The notes beneath the pieces are model-generated. The model was not told where the DNA came from and searched no databases. It saw nothing but the letters and a program-made list of their open reading frames with translations. Both the position numbers and the translations under genes were made by a program. From positions 6,533,800 through 6,597,799 of the forward strand of contig JAQFVV010000018.1 of assembly GCA_028023455.1 (NCBI GenBank): 64,000 nucleotides of DNA, written 5' to 3'. The stretch is from Epiperipatus broadwayi. Its lineage: Eukaryota > Onychophora > Udeonychophora > Euonychophora > Peripatidae. Shown one piece after another: positions 46,783 to 59,240 of this stretch (its first letter is position 1; each line of letters opens with the position of its first letter).

Positions 46783-48367
46783 ATACATATATATTTCTAA
46801 TTATCTTCAAAAATATTATTATGAAAAATATATATAAAGCTGAAAGCAGAAAGTGAAAGAATTGTTTTTAATTGATTCTATCCCAGTCTTATTCTTGGTT
46901 TTTTTTTTTTTTAAAAATTGTACAATAATTTATTTTGCAAAAGATATTTTAATATATTACTTCCAACAACAATTTTTTTTTGGAGTAACTATATGATATA
47001 GTATTGTTCTTTTCAATAGATTCTTCAAAAATAATAAATTTATTTTCCAAAAGATAATTCAGCACATACACACAATTTTCTAACCGCTTTAATTAAAGTA
47101 ATAATTTAAAATAAATTAATGAAAGAATTGAAAAAGTTGAATTTAAAAAAATGTGTATGTAAGAATTTTCTTACATATGTATAAGTTCGGGGCCTTCATC
47201 ACATCATTGTAGGAAAACCTCCTAACAGAGGTGTAGATAAATATTGTTTTGGAGTGTTTCATGCTAGAAATAATTATCTAAGATAAACTTTACCTATACA
47301 AGTATATAAAAATTATTGTCATCAGCAAGCTAAAGTACTAAAAGTTATACACATATATTTCTCTAAATTAATATCTTTTACACACATCTCTGTTTCATTG
47401 ACATCTAAACACTAAACATTAAAAAAGTATACAATCATCATACCCATGTCTAGGAGAACCAGCAGTATAATATTTAACTAGTGCAATGAAATTTATTCAA
47501 ACTACTAAATAGCTAATATTTTGCAAAAAAAAAAAAAAGTTCACGTGAATCTAAGCCAAAGTATATAATATAATCATATCTGTTTTCTCCCATTATTATA
47601 TACTAGAGAAAAGAGTGGATATTTTTATAGTGTCATTTATTTGAGTGATATTTGTAAACAAAATTGTTTGTTTCAAAACCATACTTTTAATAATTGCAGA
47701 TCATTTTTAAATATTTATATTTTGCTATTTATTTCATTTGTATTAAATATAGTTTTACTTCTCAATATTATGTAAAAAAAAAGGGCTACGTAATACTAGC
47801 TTATTTGAATATTTGCATATATTTTACTATACATTTTATGAAGTCTATGAATATGAGGCATGGATCCTCGAAAATGTTTAGCCGATAAAGTTTAATATTA
47901 ATTTATATCCTCTTCTTTATTAACAATTATAAATAAGTGTTTTTTGTTTCATTTGTATTGTTTTTTATAATGGTCATTTACAAAAGAAAATGGGGAAAAG
48001 AATAAATGTGATTCAAAGATTGTGTAGTAAGGATTTGTTTTCAGCGATGCCAAGTTTATACTTCTCTCTTCCTATTACTGCCTGATATAGTTTAACCATT
48101 GCTAGTTCTATCTCTGGTGTTTTTTAAAGATTAGGTGATCATTTAGAAGGCAGATCCTTATAATGCGCTGGATTTTATCTGATTCTAAGTTATTCAAGTG
48201 ATGAGAGATAATGAAGATCATCTATCTTGCTCTCAACCTCATCTTTTTTTAACCATCTGATTAACACAGTATTTTTCCAAAATATATCCAAAATAAAACT
48301 CCAGCTTTGAGTGAACTTTCCATAAGAGGCATGGTTTATTCAACAAACTTTTGGTTTCATTTGGTAG
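46783..48367. other. Long stretch without a recognised gene
   Basis: AT-rich; no exon or repeat family recognised. Confidence 0.45.
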
Positions 48368-48376
48368 CCATAGAAT

Positions 48377-48627
48377 CACATGATCACCATCTCTATACTA
48401 GCACATAATTGTTGTAAACAAAGGCAAAACTCTCCATACAGTAGTGCCACCCTATGTCAAACAGGGTAATCAATGGATGCCAGAAGGCTTGTGCATAAAA
48501 TCCCTATCTAGTGCCTACTCATCCAAATTAGATAGGGATTTTATGCACAAGCCTTCTGGCATCCATTAGTTACTCTGTTTGACACAGGGTGACACTACTG
48601 TATGGAGAGTTTTGCCTTTGTTTATAA
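48377..48627. repeat. FB-A foldback copy forming a near-perfect hairpin, 9-bp flanking repeat
   Basis: Left GGCAAAACTCTCCATACAGT with AGTGCCACCC, AATCAATGGATGCCAGAAGG and CTTGTGCATAAAATCCC is mirrored almost exactly on the right. The spacer is only about 20 bases (AGTGCCTACTCATCCAAA). CCATAGAAT occurs directly on both sides (48368-48376, 48628-48636), a candidate 9-bp target duplication. No coding capacity. Confidence 0.88.
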
Positions 48628-48636
48628 CCATAGAAT

Positions 48637-49749
48637 GTTAAAATCATTACCATCATTATAACAATTTTTTCAAGTTTTTTTGATCAATTTATATATTTAA
48701 AAAGTTAAGTTTATCAATTCAACCCCATGTTTCAGATATAAGGTTCGACATCTAAATCTTTAATGAATTGCTGCCCATTGATGTCTTCTGTACATTACTA
48801 CTAAATATCTTATTTGGAGTTATGAACGATATAAGTTTATTATATATTTAATTATTAGTATCTATACATGAAAGCATAGAAATCAATGATCAAGCAATAA
48901 TCTTTATTCATATCTTATAGTAGTTTGCTATTGCTTTTCATAGTCTCATTTATGCAGTCACTATTTTTTATTAATTAAAATTGTTTCTTAATATGTATAG
49001 TGTGTGTATGTCAGAGTATATATTTTTTACATTTATGTGTCTTTTCAGAAAAAAATGACAGATTCATTATATTATGTATATAAAATATATAATTATTTTT
49101 ATCGACTTGACTTGCAGTAGGAAAAAAAAAGGTTAGAGTTTTTTTTTTAAAGAAAATCAACAGCTTTCTAGTCATGTTTCAAGTTAGAAAAGAATGCTTT
49201 GAAACTTTAATAGAAATCAAATGTATTGTTTTAAGAGGTCTTTGACTTGATAATATATTTCTTCAATTATTGTCAAACTGCTTGTTCCAAATACAAAGAA
49301 AAAAAAAACCACAGTTATGAAATTAAAACTTAATATATATATTTAAAAAAATTAGTGACTAAAATAAAAATGCCATGCTTAAATACATATTTTTATCAAC
49401 ATTAAATATTAAATAAGGAAAGTACAATCTATTTATACCTTGCTTTACTTTAATAAGCCTTAGCACTTCTACAAAAAAAAAAAAAATTACTGAGATACAG
49501 TTTCGGCAAAAGAGACTGTAGTAGGTATAATTTACCAGTACATTCGTATTTGCAAACACTGGGAAAAATGTTATTTTATTTAGAAATGGTGAAAGGTGAT
49601 GATGCTTTGAACAAATTGAAAAAGAAATAGTAAATTAATTTATCTAATTTCATTACTGTAGCTTCTAACTTTTGTCTATTTTCTCTTCACATATACATAT
49701 ATGTAATTAATATTGATTTTTCCATTCATTTGTATTTGTAATTCAAATT
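48637..49749. other. Stretch without a recognised gene
   Basis: AT-rich; nothing recognised. Confidence 0.45.
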
Positions 49750-49925
49750 TGAATCTGCTTGTTCGTCTGCATAACAAAATGGTTCCTTTTTTATAACCTA
49801 AAGCTGAGTGCACTTTCAGGGAACCTCACCATAAGGTGAATTTCACCAAAAGTGCACTCAACTTCAGGTTATAAAGAAGAAAAAAACCACTTCGTTGTGC
49901 AGATGAACAAACAGATGAAAAATGA
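49750..49925. repeat. Palindromic foldback element (different family)
   Basis: Left CTGCTTGTTCGTCTGCATAA, GGTTCC and TATAACCTAAAGCTGAGTGC, then CAC, pair with right GTGCACTCAACTTCAGGTTA and TTCGTTGTGCAGATGAACAA. Arms of ~80 bp around a short loop containing CACCATAAGGTG. Non-coding. Confidence 0.75.
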
Positions 49926-50352
49926 AAGGACAAATAACTATAAATATATATATACATCTACACGAATAACAATGGCATCAAACAAATTTGAAAGTATGCA
50001 GGAATAAGACTCTAGCTTTTTTATATATATATAAAAATGTGTGTTTATATAATGCACATCTTCATTAAATGTATACACAGCAGAATAAGTAGCATTAATA
50101 TTATGATATAAAGGCTAACACTCAAAAATGGCACTGATTCTATAACTTTGACCAGCTATTAGTATATATATAATTAAACACACTAAATTTAATTAGATGT
50201 AAACTGCCTCTTTTGTGAACTGACAAAGACATTAGTTAAGAATGATATTAGAACTGATGAGTTTTATTAGAAATGAAACACAACCCATGACCCAGCACTG
50301 TTTTCCACTATAAAAAGACTAAGTTATATTAGAGTTTAAGATAAAAGATAAT
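49926..50352. other. Stretch without a recognised gene
   Basis: AT-rich with TA repeats; nothing recognised. Confidence 0.45.
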
Positions 50353-50479
50353 CACTAAACATCACATGATCACCATCTCTTATACTAGCAGAGGGTGGCA
50401 CTACTGTATGGAGAGTTTTGCCTTGTTTAATAACAATTATGTGCTAGTATAAGAGATGGTGATCATGTGATATTTAGTG
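50353..50479. repeat. FB-A minimal copy (termini only)
   Basis: Left CACTAAACATCACATGATCA with CCATCTCTTATACTAGCA, joined to the right terminus GTGGCACTACTGTATGGAG, TTTGCCTTGTTTAATAAC and the complement of the left outer segment ending TATTTAGTG. It shows the complete outer ends of the family, starting CACTAAA. Confidence 0.88.
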
Positions 50480-50690
50480 GTCTAACACCAATCCTGCCTA
50501 ATAGAAGAGTGGTGTCTATGGTTGTTAAAGTGCCAACGACACCAAAATGTATGGGTGCTGAACTGAGTTCAGACCCATATGACTATATAAGATATTGAGC
50601 TTAGATTGAAAATTTTATTGTGTTTTCAATTTCATTCTCATTGTTTTGCAGTTAAGTAGAGATAAAAGGTGGCTGCTGGAGGGTTGCATT
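50480..50690 (+). repeat. Unit associated with FB-A (also inverted at 59.9-60.1 kb)
   Basis: Colinear with the reverse complement of 59893-60100. Shared blocks are TCTATGGTTGTTAAAGTGCC, CCAAAATGTATGG, TGAACTGAGTTCAGACC and ATATGACTATATAAGAT. In both places it lies between an FB-A outer end and an FB-A inner arm, so it belongs to a longer form of the family. A short potential frame (MVVKVPTTPKCMGAELSS) is partly kept in the second copy (MVIKKPKIPKYIDIELGS). Confidence 0.6.
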
Positions 50691-50888
50691 AGATCCTAAG
50701 ATCTAGGTGCAGTTCTCTCAAATCCAAGGCTCCTCACCGACGAAGACCACAAGCCAGAAACTAGTCTGGGGATATTGGATGAGTAAGTACTAGATAGGGA
50801 TTTTATGCATAAGCCTTCTGGAATCCATTGATTACTCTGGTTGGCACAGGGTGACACTACTGTATGGAGAGTTTTGCTTTGTTTAATA
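50691..50888. repeat. FB-A right arm
   Basis: From ATCCTAAGATCTAGGTGCAG through AAATCCAAGGCTCCTC, CACAAGCCAGAAACTAGTCT and GATTTTATGCATAAGCC to GTATGGAGAGTTTTGC. The matching left inner arm is absent. Confidence 0.85.
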
Positions 50889-52874
50889 TCAATGATAATC
50901 AAGTATTATGACTAGATTATATTATTGTTAACAAATTGTTGTTTTTGGGTCTTTAACTTATTTTTTTAAGAAAAGGAAAAAACCATTTTCAGCCTTATAT
51001 ATCAAAGGTAAATTAAATTAAGTCTTTACATATTAAATAAGCATACTTATCATTATAGTTTTTGAAATTATAATAGTAGCTTAGATGGGTGATACCTTTG
51101 TGTTCATTTTAACAATGAATCAGTCAATAGACACTAAGTAGCAATAATGTTTATAGTTAATTAATCTACTTTATGTCTAAAAACACTGATGTATTTCATT
51201 CATACAATTTCCATATTTTATTTAATCAATTTAATGACATGAATGTTTGATTCAGCCTAAAGCTTTGATATCTAACTATACTAGGCAGATATAGTTTAGT
51301 AAGTACTTACGCTAGTAAATTTAATTAAGTTTAAAAATCTATGATCTGTTGAAAAGAAAAAAAGGTATAAATTATTGAATAAAAAAAAAATTAAAAATAA
51401 ACTTGGGTGTTTGTTAACTTAAAGACAGAAATCAAACTAATTTAAAAGACCGACGTATTATATACTCTTTGAACTCTTTAAAAAAAATCAATAAATAGTC
51501 AAATAATTTGTTAAAAAATAATATTTAGGTGTTTTTTTGAGATTATTAATAGATTAATCACTGCCATTTAGTCATTGCTTCAAAAATCAACATTGTTTCA
51601 CATTATTCCATAAACACATTTAAATCCAAAGAATTATTTATAATCAATAATAAAAAAAAGCTATCTATTTTTATGTATTTAATTATTCAATATTCTGCTG
51701 GTTTTAATCACTGAGTCTCAGTCTGATTAGTTAGAGCAAAGAAATAGTTAAATCATAAAAAGTATTTTAGCTTAAAATGCTTTATTTTAGTGAATTATTA
51801 TAAGCCTTTCTAATACAATTCCTGTCAGTTACTTAACAATATTTTTCAGTCTTTTTATATTGGTCATATATTCTGATTATTCTAAGATAATTTACAAACA
51901 TCTTTATTCTTCTTACTTTCATTTATTTTGCTGCAATATGAGCTTATTATAATTTTAGCTCAAAATGCTCAACTCAGATGTGTTCTATTTCTGGAATTTT
52001 TTATAAAATAATTTAATGACCCATTTTTTAACAATTCATCATCATTCCAAATCCTAGCTATATTCATTCATTCATTTTTTTCCAAAACAAATATTTATAA
52101 AGTCTTAAATTATTATTAGATGACACAAAGACAACACCGTTTCTTGGCAGTTATATGAATAGTATTTATCTAAATAACTTTTGTCTTTAATTTTCAAGGA
52201 TATTCACTACTATGATGACAGTGTATTCATATCATTATCCTTTTCTTTACTCTTTAACCACTTAATTAAAAAGTAAATAATCAAATGATTGTTGGGTGAA
52301 CATTTAATGTTCAGCACCAGAGTAACAGGATAAATACAATTCCATTAAATTAATCAAGCTAAAAGTTTTAAAAACATTACTCAGTCCATAATCTATGCAG
52401 GAACTTTTAGTTTTTGAATCCATCACTCCCCCATTGTTCTAAACTGTATAGAACAATAATATGATTCTCACTTCTGGAAAAAGTATTTAACAAAAATCTT
52501 TATTATCTTATTTAACTTAATCGATGCAAGTGACATCTTACTTTCAATTCCAAAACACCACAATATATGTTTTTAAAATATTCAATTTTATGCTCACACA
52601 ACAATCAATTTTCCTATATAAAAAATTATTTTGATGTTAAGTGATATCTTTCTAAATTATTTTTCACCAACTTTTAAACAGTTAAAAGCACTATCTGCTT
52701 CATCTCATCTCATTTGAAGCAATACTCAATTACAGGTAATAAATATCCACAGAGATGGGCAAAGTGTAAATAAAGCCTAAATAAGCATTTTTAGACTTGG
52801 ACAATATTTCCAGAAAACTGTTGGGAAGATATTCTGGGTGAATTTTTTAATAAAAACAATTTGTAACACCTTTT
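50889..52874. other. Long stretch without a recognised gene
   Basis: AT-rich; nothing recognised. Confidence 0.45.
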
Positions 52875-53296
52875 AATATTCATCACATATCACCATTCTT
52901 TATGCTTACACAATCTGTTAACACAGATGCAAAACTTTCTATACAGTAACACCACTTAGTGCAAGCCAAAATAATCAATGAATCCAAGAATATTTGTGCA
53001 TAAAATCCCATTTCTGTCTAATACCTACTCATTCAATATCCCCAGACTAGTTTCTAGCTTGTGTCTTTCATCAATGAGGAGCCTTGGATCTGAGATCATT
53101 TAGGATCTAGGTGCAGTACTCTCAAATTCAAGCTCCTCAATGATGATAGCCACAAGCTAGAAACTAGTCTGCATATATTGAATGAGCAGGTTTTAGATAG
53201 AGATGGGATTTTATGCACAAATCTTCTAGGGTTCATTGATTATTTTGGCTTGCATTGAGTGTCATTACTGTATAAAGGATTTTGCCTCTGTGTTAC
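52875..53296. repeat. FB-A long copy with both ~200 bp arms
   Basis: The most complete inner structure of the family. The left arm starts ATGCAAAACTTTCTATACAG and CACCACTTAGTGCAAGCC, and reaches GGAGCCTTGGATCTGAG at the centre (~53090). The right arm mirrors it back from GGATCTAGGTGCAGTACTC to TGTATAAAGGATTTTGCC. The two arms are diverged, so this is an old insertion. The left outer segment (ATCACATATCACCATTCTT) is also present. Confidence 0.85.
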
Positions 53297-56200
53297 CTTC
53301 TAGCCTTCAAATGCAAAGGAAAAAAATCTTGAAAAACTAAAATATATCAAAAAGGACTCAATGAAGTAATTTGCTTTAAACTTATTTTAGAAAAAAACAC
53401 TTTGCTAATGATTGAAAATGTTTACTAAAAATACATTAAGACACCTGAACAGTAAGATGTTATAATCAAGCAATGATATAAGTAATGATATTCACTTCAT
53501 ACAATAAATAGAGTTTTTAGAAGACATTCAGCTGAATGTGAAAGTAGATTATTTAATGTTACATATAAAAGCCAAATTCTGAATTATAATTTTGATTCTA
53601 TTATATAAAGCTCACAGCATAAAGCAATTTAATGTCTTAACATAAAATAATTATTTATATGAAAATAATTGCTTGTATCAAAAAGATTGTTTTTGTTGTG
53701 ATGATAAATGATGATGATGATTATTATTTTGTATATTTTATTCATAGTAAAGTATTAACAAAAAAACAAAAAAAAAACAGGATAAAAGATATTTTTTAAA
53801 AACAAGAAATAGAGATGAATCAATTTCATTATAAGAAATGAATATATCAAAAAACTTTCAAAAGTTATAGAAAGGAAAGAACTTTTGAGTATAATAATTT
53901 CCTCTTATATGCAGATAAATCATCCATGATCTGAAAAAAAAATACAAAAATTAGAAATTAATAATTTTTACTCATTCTTATATTTCACAGTGTAGATTTT
54001 CTTGCATTAAGCATTTTAATAACTTTATTACAATCACAGCAGCGCCACCTACAGTTATGAAATTGCTGCTGTAAAACATTTTAATTTTGTAAATTCCTAA
54101 TTTTTTAATTCAAAGTGCAATGGCTGATACTGTAGTAGCAAAATATCACAAAAATAACTACAGAATTGCTACAAATAAAATATTTAAAGTTTGCAAATTT
54201 AACATCACTTAAATTGTATTTTTTGCATTTCATCAATATCATCAATTTTTATCTAGAAAAAAAAAAGAAGGATTTTGAGATTGAGAAGGGTCAGTTGAAC
54301 ATATTCACATATCAGTGAAAATAAATTTGTAAATAACTATGCCTCTCAATTATCTATTTTATTTTTAGTTAATTAATTTTGATAATATTTAATGTTTATA
54401 ATTTTTAAATTAAATTATATTATATTTATACATGTTTAAAATGGATGTTATGTAGGATTTTATATTACCATGGATTTCATTATTTACAGGAAGACTTAAA
54501 ATCAATAGATGCAGCTATAAGCATCCTAATGTTTTTGAAAAACAGAGGATAGAAAGTATTGTACAAGTATAGCTTCTGGAAGATCATTGATTTTGATAAA
54601 TGATGTCAGTTGATATATAATTCTGGGAAATTTTTAACATTTTTAAAATGTAAAATTATATTTTCTTTTTCCTCTTTCAATCTACTAGAAAGTCATTTCC
54701 TTTATCAAATTTACCAGTGACAATTTAAAATTTGTACTCAATTATGAATTTAAATGTTTTTTATTTTATTTTTAAAAAAAATCTTAATCATATTTGCACT
54801 GAAGTATAGTAGGAGATGTCAGATTGCTTTTAACCAGATAAACTTTAAAGGAAATATATAGTTTCAATTACAAGGGAAAAATTTAGTTAATTGTAAACAT
54901 ATATATATATATAAATCATTTTGTATTTTATTTAATGTATAAAAATTAAACAATTGTGATACAATTAAATCAAGCAAGCAATAATTAAAAAAAAGATTAT
55001 TCATTATCCCCTCTCCCCATTCCAATACAATTTTTTTTTAAAACATATAAAAGGTGTAAAAGTAATCCATAGATTCAAGGCCTGTTGGAGTTTGGCATCC
55101 TGCCCCCATTATAACTTCCATCATACTCATTTGTAACTTTGTTTTTGCAGTCAATAAATTAGCAATCACATGAATAATCCAGATTAATTTGGAATCTTTA
55201 CCTTCCAGCTAACAACTGCTAGAAATATTTTTAAGCCAATAATGGATGACTGCTCGTATCTCTAATCTTTACTCATTCTGAAATTGAATCCCAAATCATA
55301 GGCATAGCAACCATATTTGATCACTATATCATAGCATCTATCTTTAAAAAAATCATAGGAATAGAAAACTTAAAACAGATATTCCACAGTTTCAGCAAAT
55401 ATGCAATAAATAATATATATATAAAAATGAGAAATTAATAAAAAAAATTTTTTCTAATGATCACAGTGCATATACAAAGCATACATAAATAAATTTATAT
55501 GTATATTATAATATGACTCATTATTATTCACAAAATTTGATACCCATGACATGATTTAAATATGAGCAGATTACTATGATTAAATAAGAAATAGTTTCAG
55601 TAATTGAACAATACTTTGATAACTATGAGAAAATATATAAATAAATAAAAAAAAAGCTAGAGAAAGAATATAAAATTTATAATGTATAAAGATAAATAGA
55701 AAGTCAACAAAAGTTAAAAAAAATGGATACAAAAAAAAATGTAAGGAAATAAATGATAATAATTAAATCACTTTATTGGTCAGGTTTTATAAGAAGTTTG
55801 AACACTGAAAATTATATCTGGACATGAACCATGAACTTTCAGCACTAAAGTTTGTCATAATGCAGAACAAAAGATAGACAAACATATAACAAAGAGAAAA
55901 TATTTAAAAAGCATATAAAGATATTCAAAATAGGTTCAAAGAAAAGAAAAAAATATTTAATAACACCACAAACAACAACAACAACAACAATAATAGTAAT
56001 AATAATAATAATAACAACAGCAACAACAAAAATTGAAAAAAAAATGAGAGATTGCAAAGATGAAAAACAAATAGAGAAAATTTCTATAAAGGATAACAAT
56101 TAAAGGCCCTAACTATAGACAATAAAAAGCAAATGATAAGAGAGAACTCAAATAATTAATAAAATAAAACAACAAAAAACACCAGATCATAATCTTTAAT

Positions 56201-57419
56201 CCCAGCAAAAAATTTAGATGGATTAAGAGAAAAAACAAAAAATAATTTTATTTAAAATAATTAAGAAAATGCATATATCATGAATGATTCCAATTAATTT
56301 CTATAACAAAAGTCTATGAGACCGCAGAAGCACAGGATGTTAAGTTCATGTCAAAAATCCTATCAAAAAATCACCTACTACTAGATAAAAAAAAAACAAC
56401 TAAAGGAACCTGAGAAGGAATAGTAAGTGGAATAATTTTAAAAAACAAAACAACTCAATAATTCCCATTTTCATACCTTCTTAGATTCTAAAAAAAGTTT
56501 GATTAATATTGCATAGAATTTATTAATAATTGGGCTAAAAGTTTAAAAAGGATTTTAGATTTAAAAACTAAATAACTCTATACTTATATAAATATAAAGC
56601 AGCAGATTTAGAGGGAGGGGGGAGACAAAACTAAAAAAAGATAGAAATAAAGATATCTCGCCTCTTTTCTTATTAAGATGACAAAAAGTTTAAAAGATGC
56701 AAAAAATCTAACACAAACTATCATCACATAAAAATAAAATCAAAACTTTTTAAAAATTGGTGTAATTTTAATAAAAAAAATCGCATACAAAAGGCATTCA
56801 TATAATCATATTCCATTATTTTAGTCTTAACTTACTTAGAATTTCTTTAATAAATAGTCTTTAAAACTGACTTATAAATATGTCATTAATGATTAGAGTA
56901 AATCAATTTTTATATAAAAATTAAAAATAAATTTTACGTGGATTGTTAATTATTGGCAGAGTTATTATGCTATATATTATATCAAAAATCCAGAAAGAAG
57001 TTTCTTATTAACTGAAAGGTGATATTTAATTCTTCTTTGAGGTTTTAAAGAAATTGAATAGAGCAAATGTAGCTGTTATTATTTGTTTATTCATATAGTA
57101 AATGAACATGCATGGACTGCTCCCCAACATGCACCAGACAGTGTAATGAATTTAGTGACTTTTTATCTCTGAGCATAATATCAAAAAATATCATGGTCTT
57201 TCTTCTGATAGTTCTTTTATTTGACGTATCAGTTGAATATTCTTGAAGGCAGAATAAAAGAATGCATATAAATATATTTTTTTTCTTTAAGAGATATTTA
57301 GAATTATAACAAATAAAATTAAATTACAACCATTATTTCCAAGAGGCTGTATTATTGGAAACTAAGGCAGATGATAGAAGGCAAAGGTTAGTAAAAAACT
57401 CCTGATTATTAATCTACCT
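53297..57419. other. Long stretch without a recognised gene
   Basis: AT-rich. An imperfect AAC/AAT trinucleotide microsatellite is at about 55965-56030. No exon, RNA gene or element family identified in the rest. Confidence 0.45.
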
Positions 57420-58410
57420 ACTACTTAATGATCTTTGATATAGGTATCTACAATGAAATATCAATTTTAAGTGAAGAAAGATTGCATGGACTAAAAGAAC
57501 TGTCTAATATTAGGGACACTGTTGAAGTTAGAAAAAAAAGGTGAAGAGACAATTGGTTTAAAAAGTAGACATATATTTTACTATAAAGGAGAGATGCTGG
57601 AAGCACAAATGAAGTAGGATTTATTATAAATAAAAAGTGAAAAAAAATATTGTGAAGATTTATATCAATCAGAAAAGCAAGAATAATCATTGAAATTAAT
57701 GGAAGAAACCAAATGCAGGTGGTTTAGGATTGAGCTCAACAAGTTCTCATTGCGATGAAAAATTAGAAGATTTTTATATGAATGTACAAAATACTTTTGA
57801 TTAGACTAAACAGTATTTTAATATTGTGAAGGGATACCTTAATAGTAAAATTGATAAATGGTTGAAAAATAAAAGTGCTGTGGGATAAATTTAGTTATGA
57901 AGTCAGAAATGAGAGATACACAGAATTATAAAGTTCTCAAAAAAAGTAAAAAGTACTTTGTAAATTGTTTATTTAAATAAAAATGTTAACTAGAAATGAA
58001 CATGGAGATATCCAAATGAAAGTACAGCAGAATTAGACATTTTGATTAATGGAAAATATCTATTTTAAGATTGTAATGTTCTTAACAAATTCAACACAGG
58101 AAGTGATCATTGATTAGTGAGATGTAAAACACATGTAGAGAGACAAAAACTATTACAAAAGACAATTTTAACATTTCTAATTTGTAGAAACACTTCAATG
58201 AATTTAAATTAAAACCTGAAACTCATTTTAAGATAATAACAAACTTTGAAGATGGTTCAGACAACTGAATTTGATAAGAATATAACTAAAACTCTATTAA
58301 GAACTGCAAGAAAGATTGCTGCTACAAAAAACTAATTTATCAATAAATGTTTTACTGAAACAAGACAATGTATAAAGAAAAAAAACTATGCAAAAATTTA
58401 AAACTGATTC
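57420..58410 (+). mobile_element. RTE-clade LINE remnant: endonuclease domain, plus strand
   Basis: Read across frames: HIFYYKGEMLEA (57570), VGFIINKK (57617), then SSTSSHCDEKLEDFYMNVQN (57740-57795, matching the PTSxxxDEEVExFYEDVQ block of RTE endonucleases). KWTWRYPNESTAELDILI follows (~58000-58050, the WTWRSPNGxxxNEIDFI block), and VLNKFNTGSDH (~58080-58110, the NxFNTGSDHRLVR block with the catalytic SDH). Many stops; inactive. Confidence 0.78.
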
Positions 58411-58675
58411 ATAACTGTTATTAAAACAGGAAAAACTCTCTATATGTATTGCCACTCAGTGCAAAACAGAGTAACCAATGGATACCAAAAGGCTTGTGCA
58501 TAAAATCCCCATTTAGTGCCTACTCATCCAATATCCCCAGACTAGTTTCTGGCTTGTGGCCTTCATCAAGGTGTAGTGCTCTCAGATCCAAGGCTCCTCA
58601 CTGGCATCCACTAATTACTCTGATTTGCACTGAATGGCAATATGTATAGAGAGTTTTGCCTGTTTTAATAATAAC
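58411..58675. repeat. FB-A foldback copy inserted in the RTE remnant
   Basis: Left ACTGTTATTAAAACAGG with AAAAACTCTCTATATG and GCCACTCAGTGCAAAACAG, then the family centre (ACTAGTTTCTGGCTTGTGGC, AGTGCTCTCAGATCCAAGGC). The shortened right arm ends GAGTTTTGCCTGTTTTAATA. RTE coding text lies on both sides. Confidence 0.87.
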
Positions 58676-58865
58676 AAAGAACATGAAAGTGAGTATCCCA
58701 TACAATTACTACATCATTTAAATTGCCAAATATTTTAAATGAAGAGATGAGACATGCAATTAAATCTATAAAGAAAGGAAAAGCTTTAGAAAATTATAGA
58801 CTTATTGATATTTTAAAAGAAGCAGATGAAATAAAAAGTTGGCAAAATTATATACCATCTATATG
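58676..58865 (+). mobile_element. RTE-clade remnant continued: start of RT domain
   Basis: LPNILNEEMRHAIKSIKKGK (58719-58780) matches the opening of RTE reverse transcriptases (EVxxAIxxMKxGKA). It is the continuation of the endonuclease remnant left of the FB-A insertion. Confidence 0.65.
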
Positions 58866-58889
58866 TTTGCAAAATGGCATCCATTAATT

Positions 58890-59240
58890 TAAGACATTCC
58901 ATTTTCTTTATAGTAATAAATGTGTCCAAGGTATATGAATTGTTAACTTCTAATTCATGATTATAAATCTTTATTTTTTTATGATTCTATTCCTTTTTAA
59001 CATCTACTTTTAGTCCTAATTTCTTGTTTTCATCTAAGAATTCTTATAACATTTGTTTGTAAATATAATCACAATATCTGCGAAATCTAAATAACTTAAA
59101 TAATCTTCACATATTTTTATTCTCTTAAGCTTCCTATTCAATCGACAAAATATTATTGCAAAAAGTTTTGAAGAAATGGAATCATTCTGTCAAATACATA
59201 TATCAATATTAATTTTTTTAGTGCGACTTTGTATTCTAAT
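58890..59240 (-). mobile_element. RTE-clade remnant, RT core in opposite orientation
   Basis: The plus strand matches 31420-31760 of the RTE copy at 31 kb: TTGTTAACTTCTAATTCATG, GCGAAATCTAAATAACTTAA (complement of the FADD-box region) and AAAAAGTTTTGAAGAAATGG. The orientation is opposite to the adjacent RTE piece, so this is an inversion or a second insertion. Confidence 0.65.

Noticed and set aside
50696-50902. Small proteins at 50696-50902 and 58449-58649 that resemble each other
   Set aside because: Both are translations of the FB-A arm; the similarity reflects the repeat, not a gene family.
55845-56099. Hydrophobic minus-strand frame with an Ile/Val run
   Set aside because: Produced by the AAC/AAT microsatellite; no conserved features.
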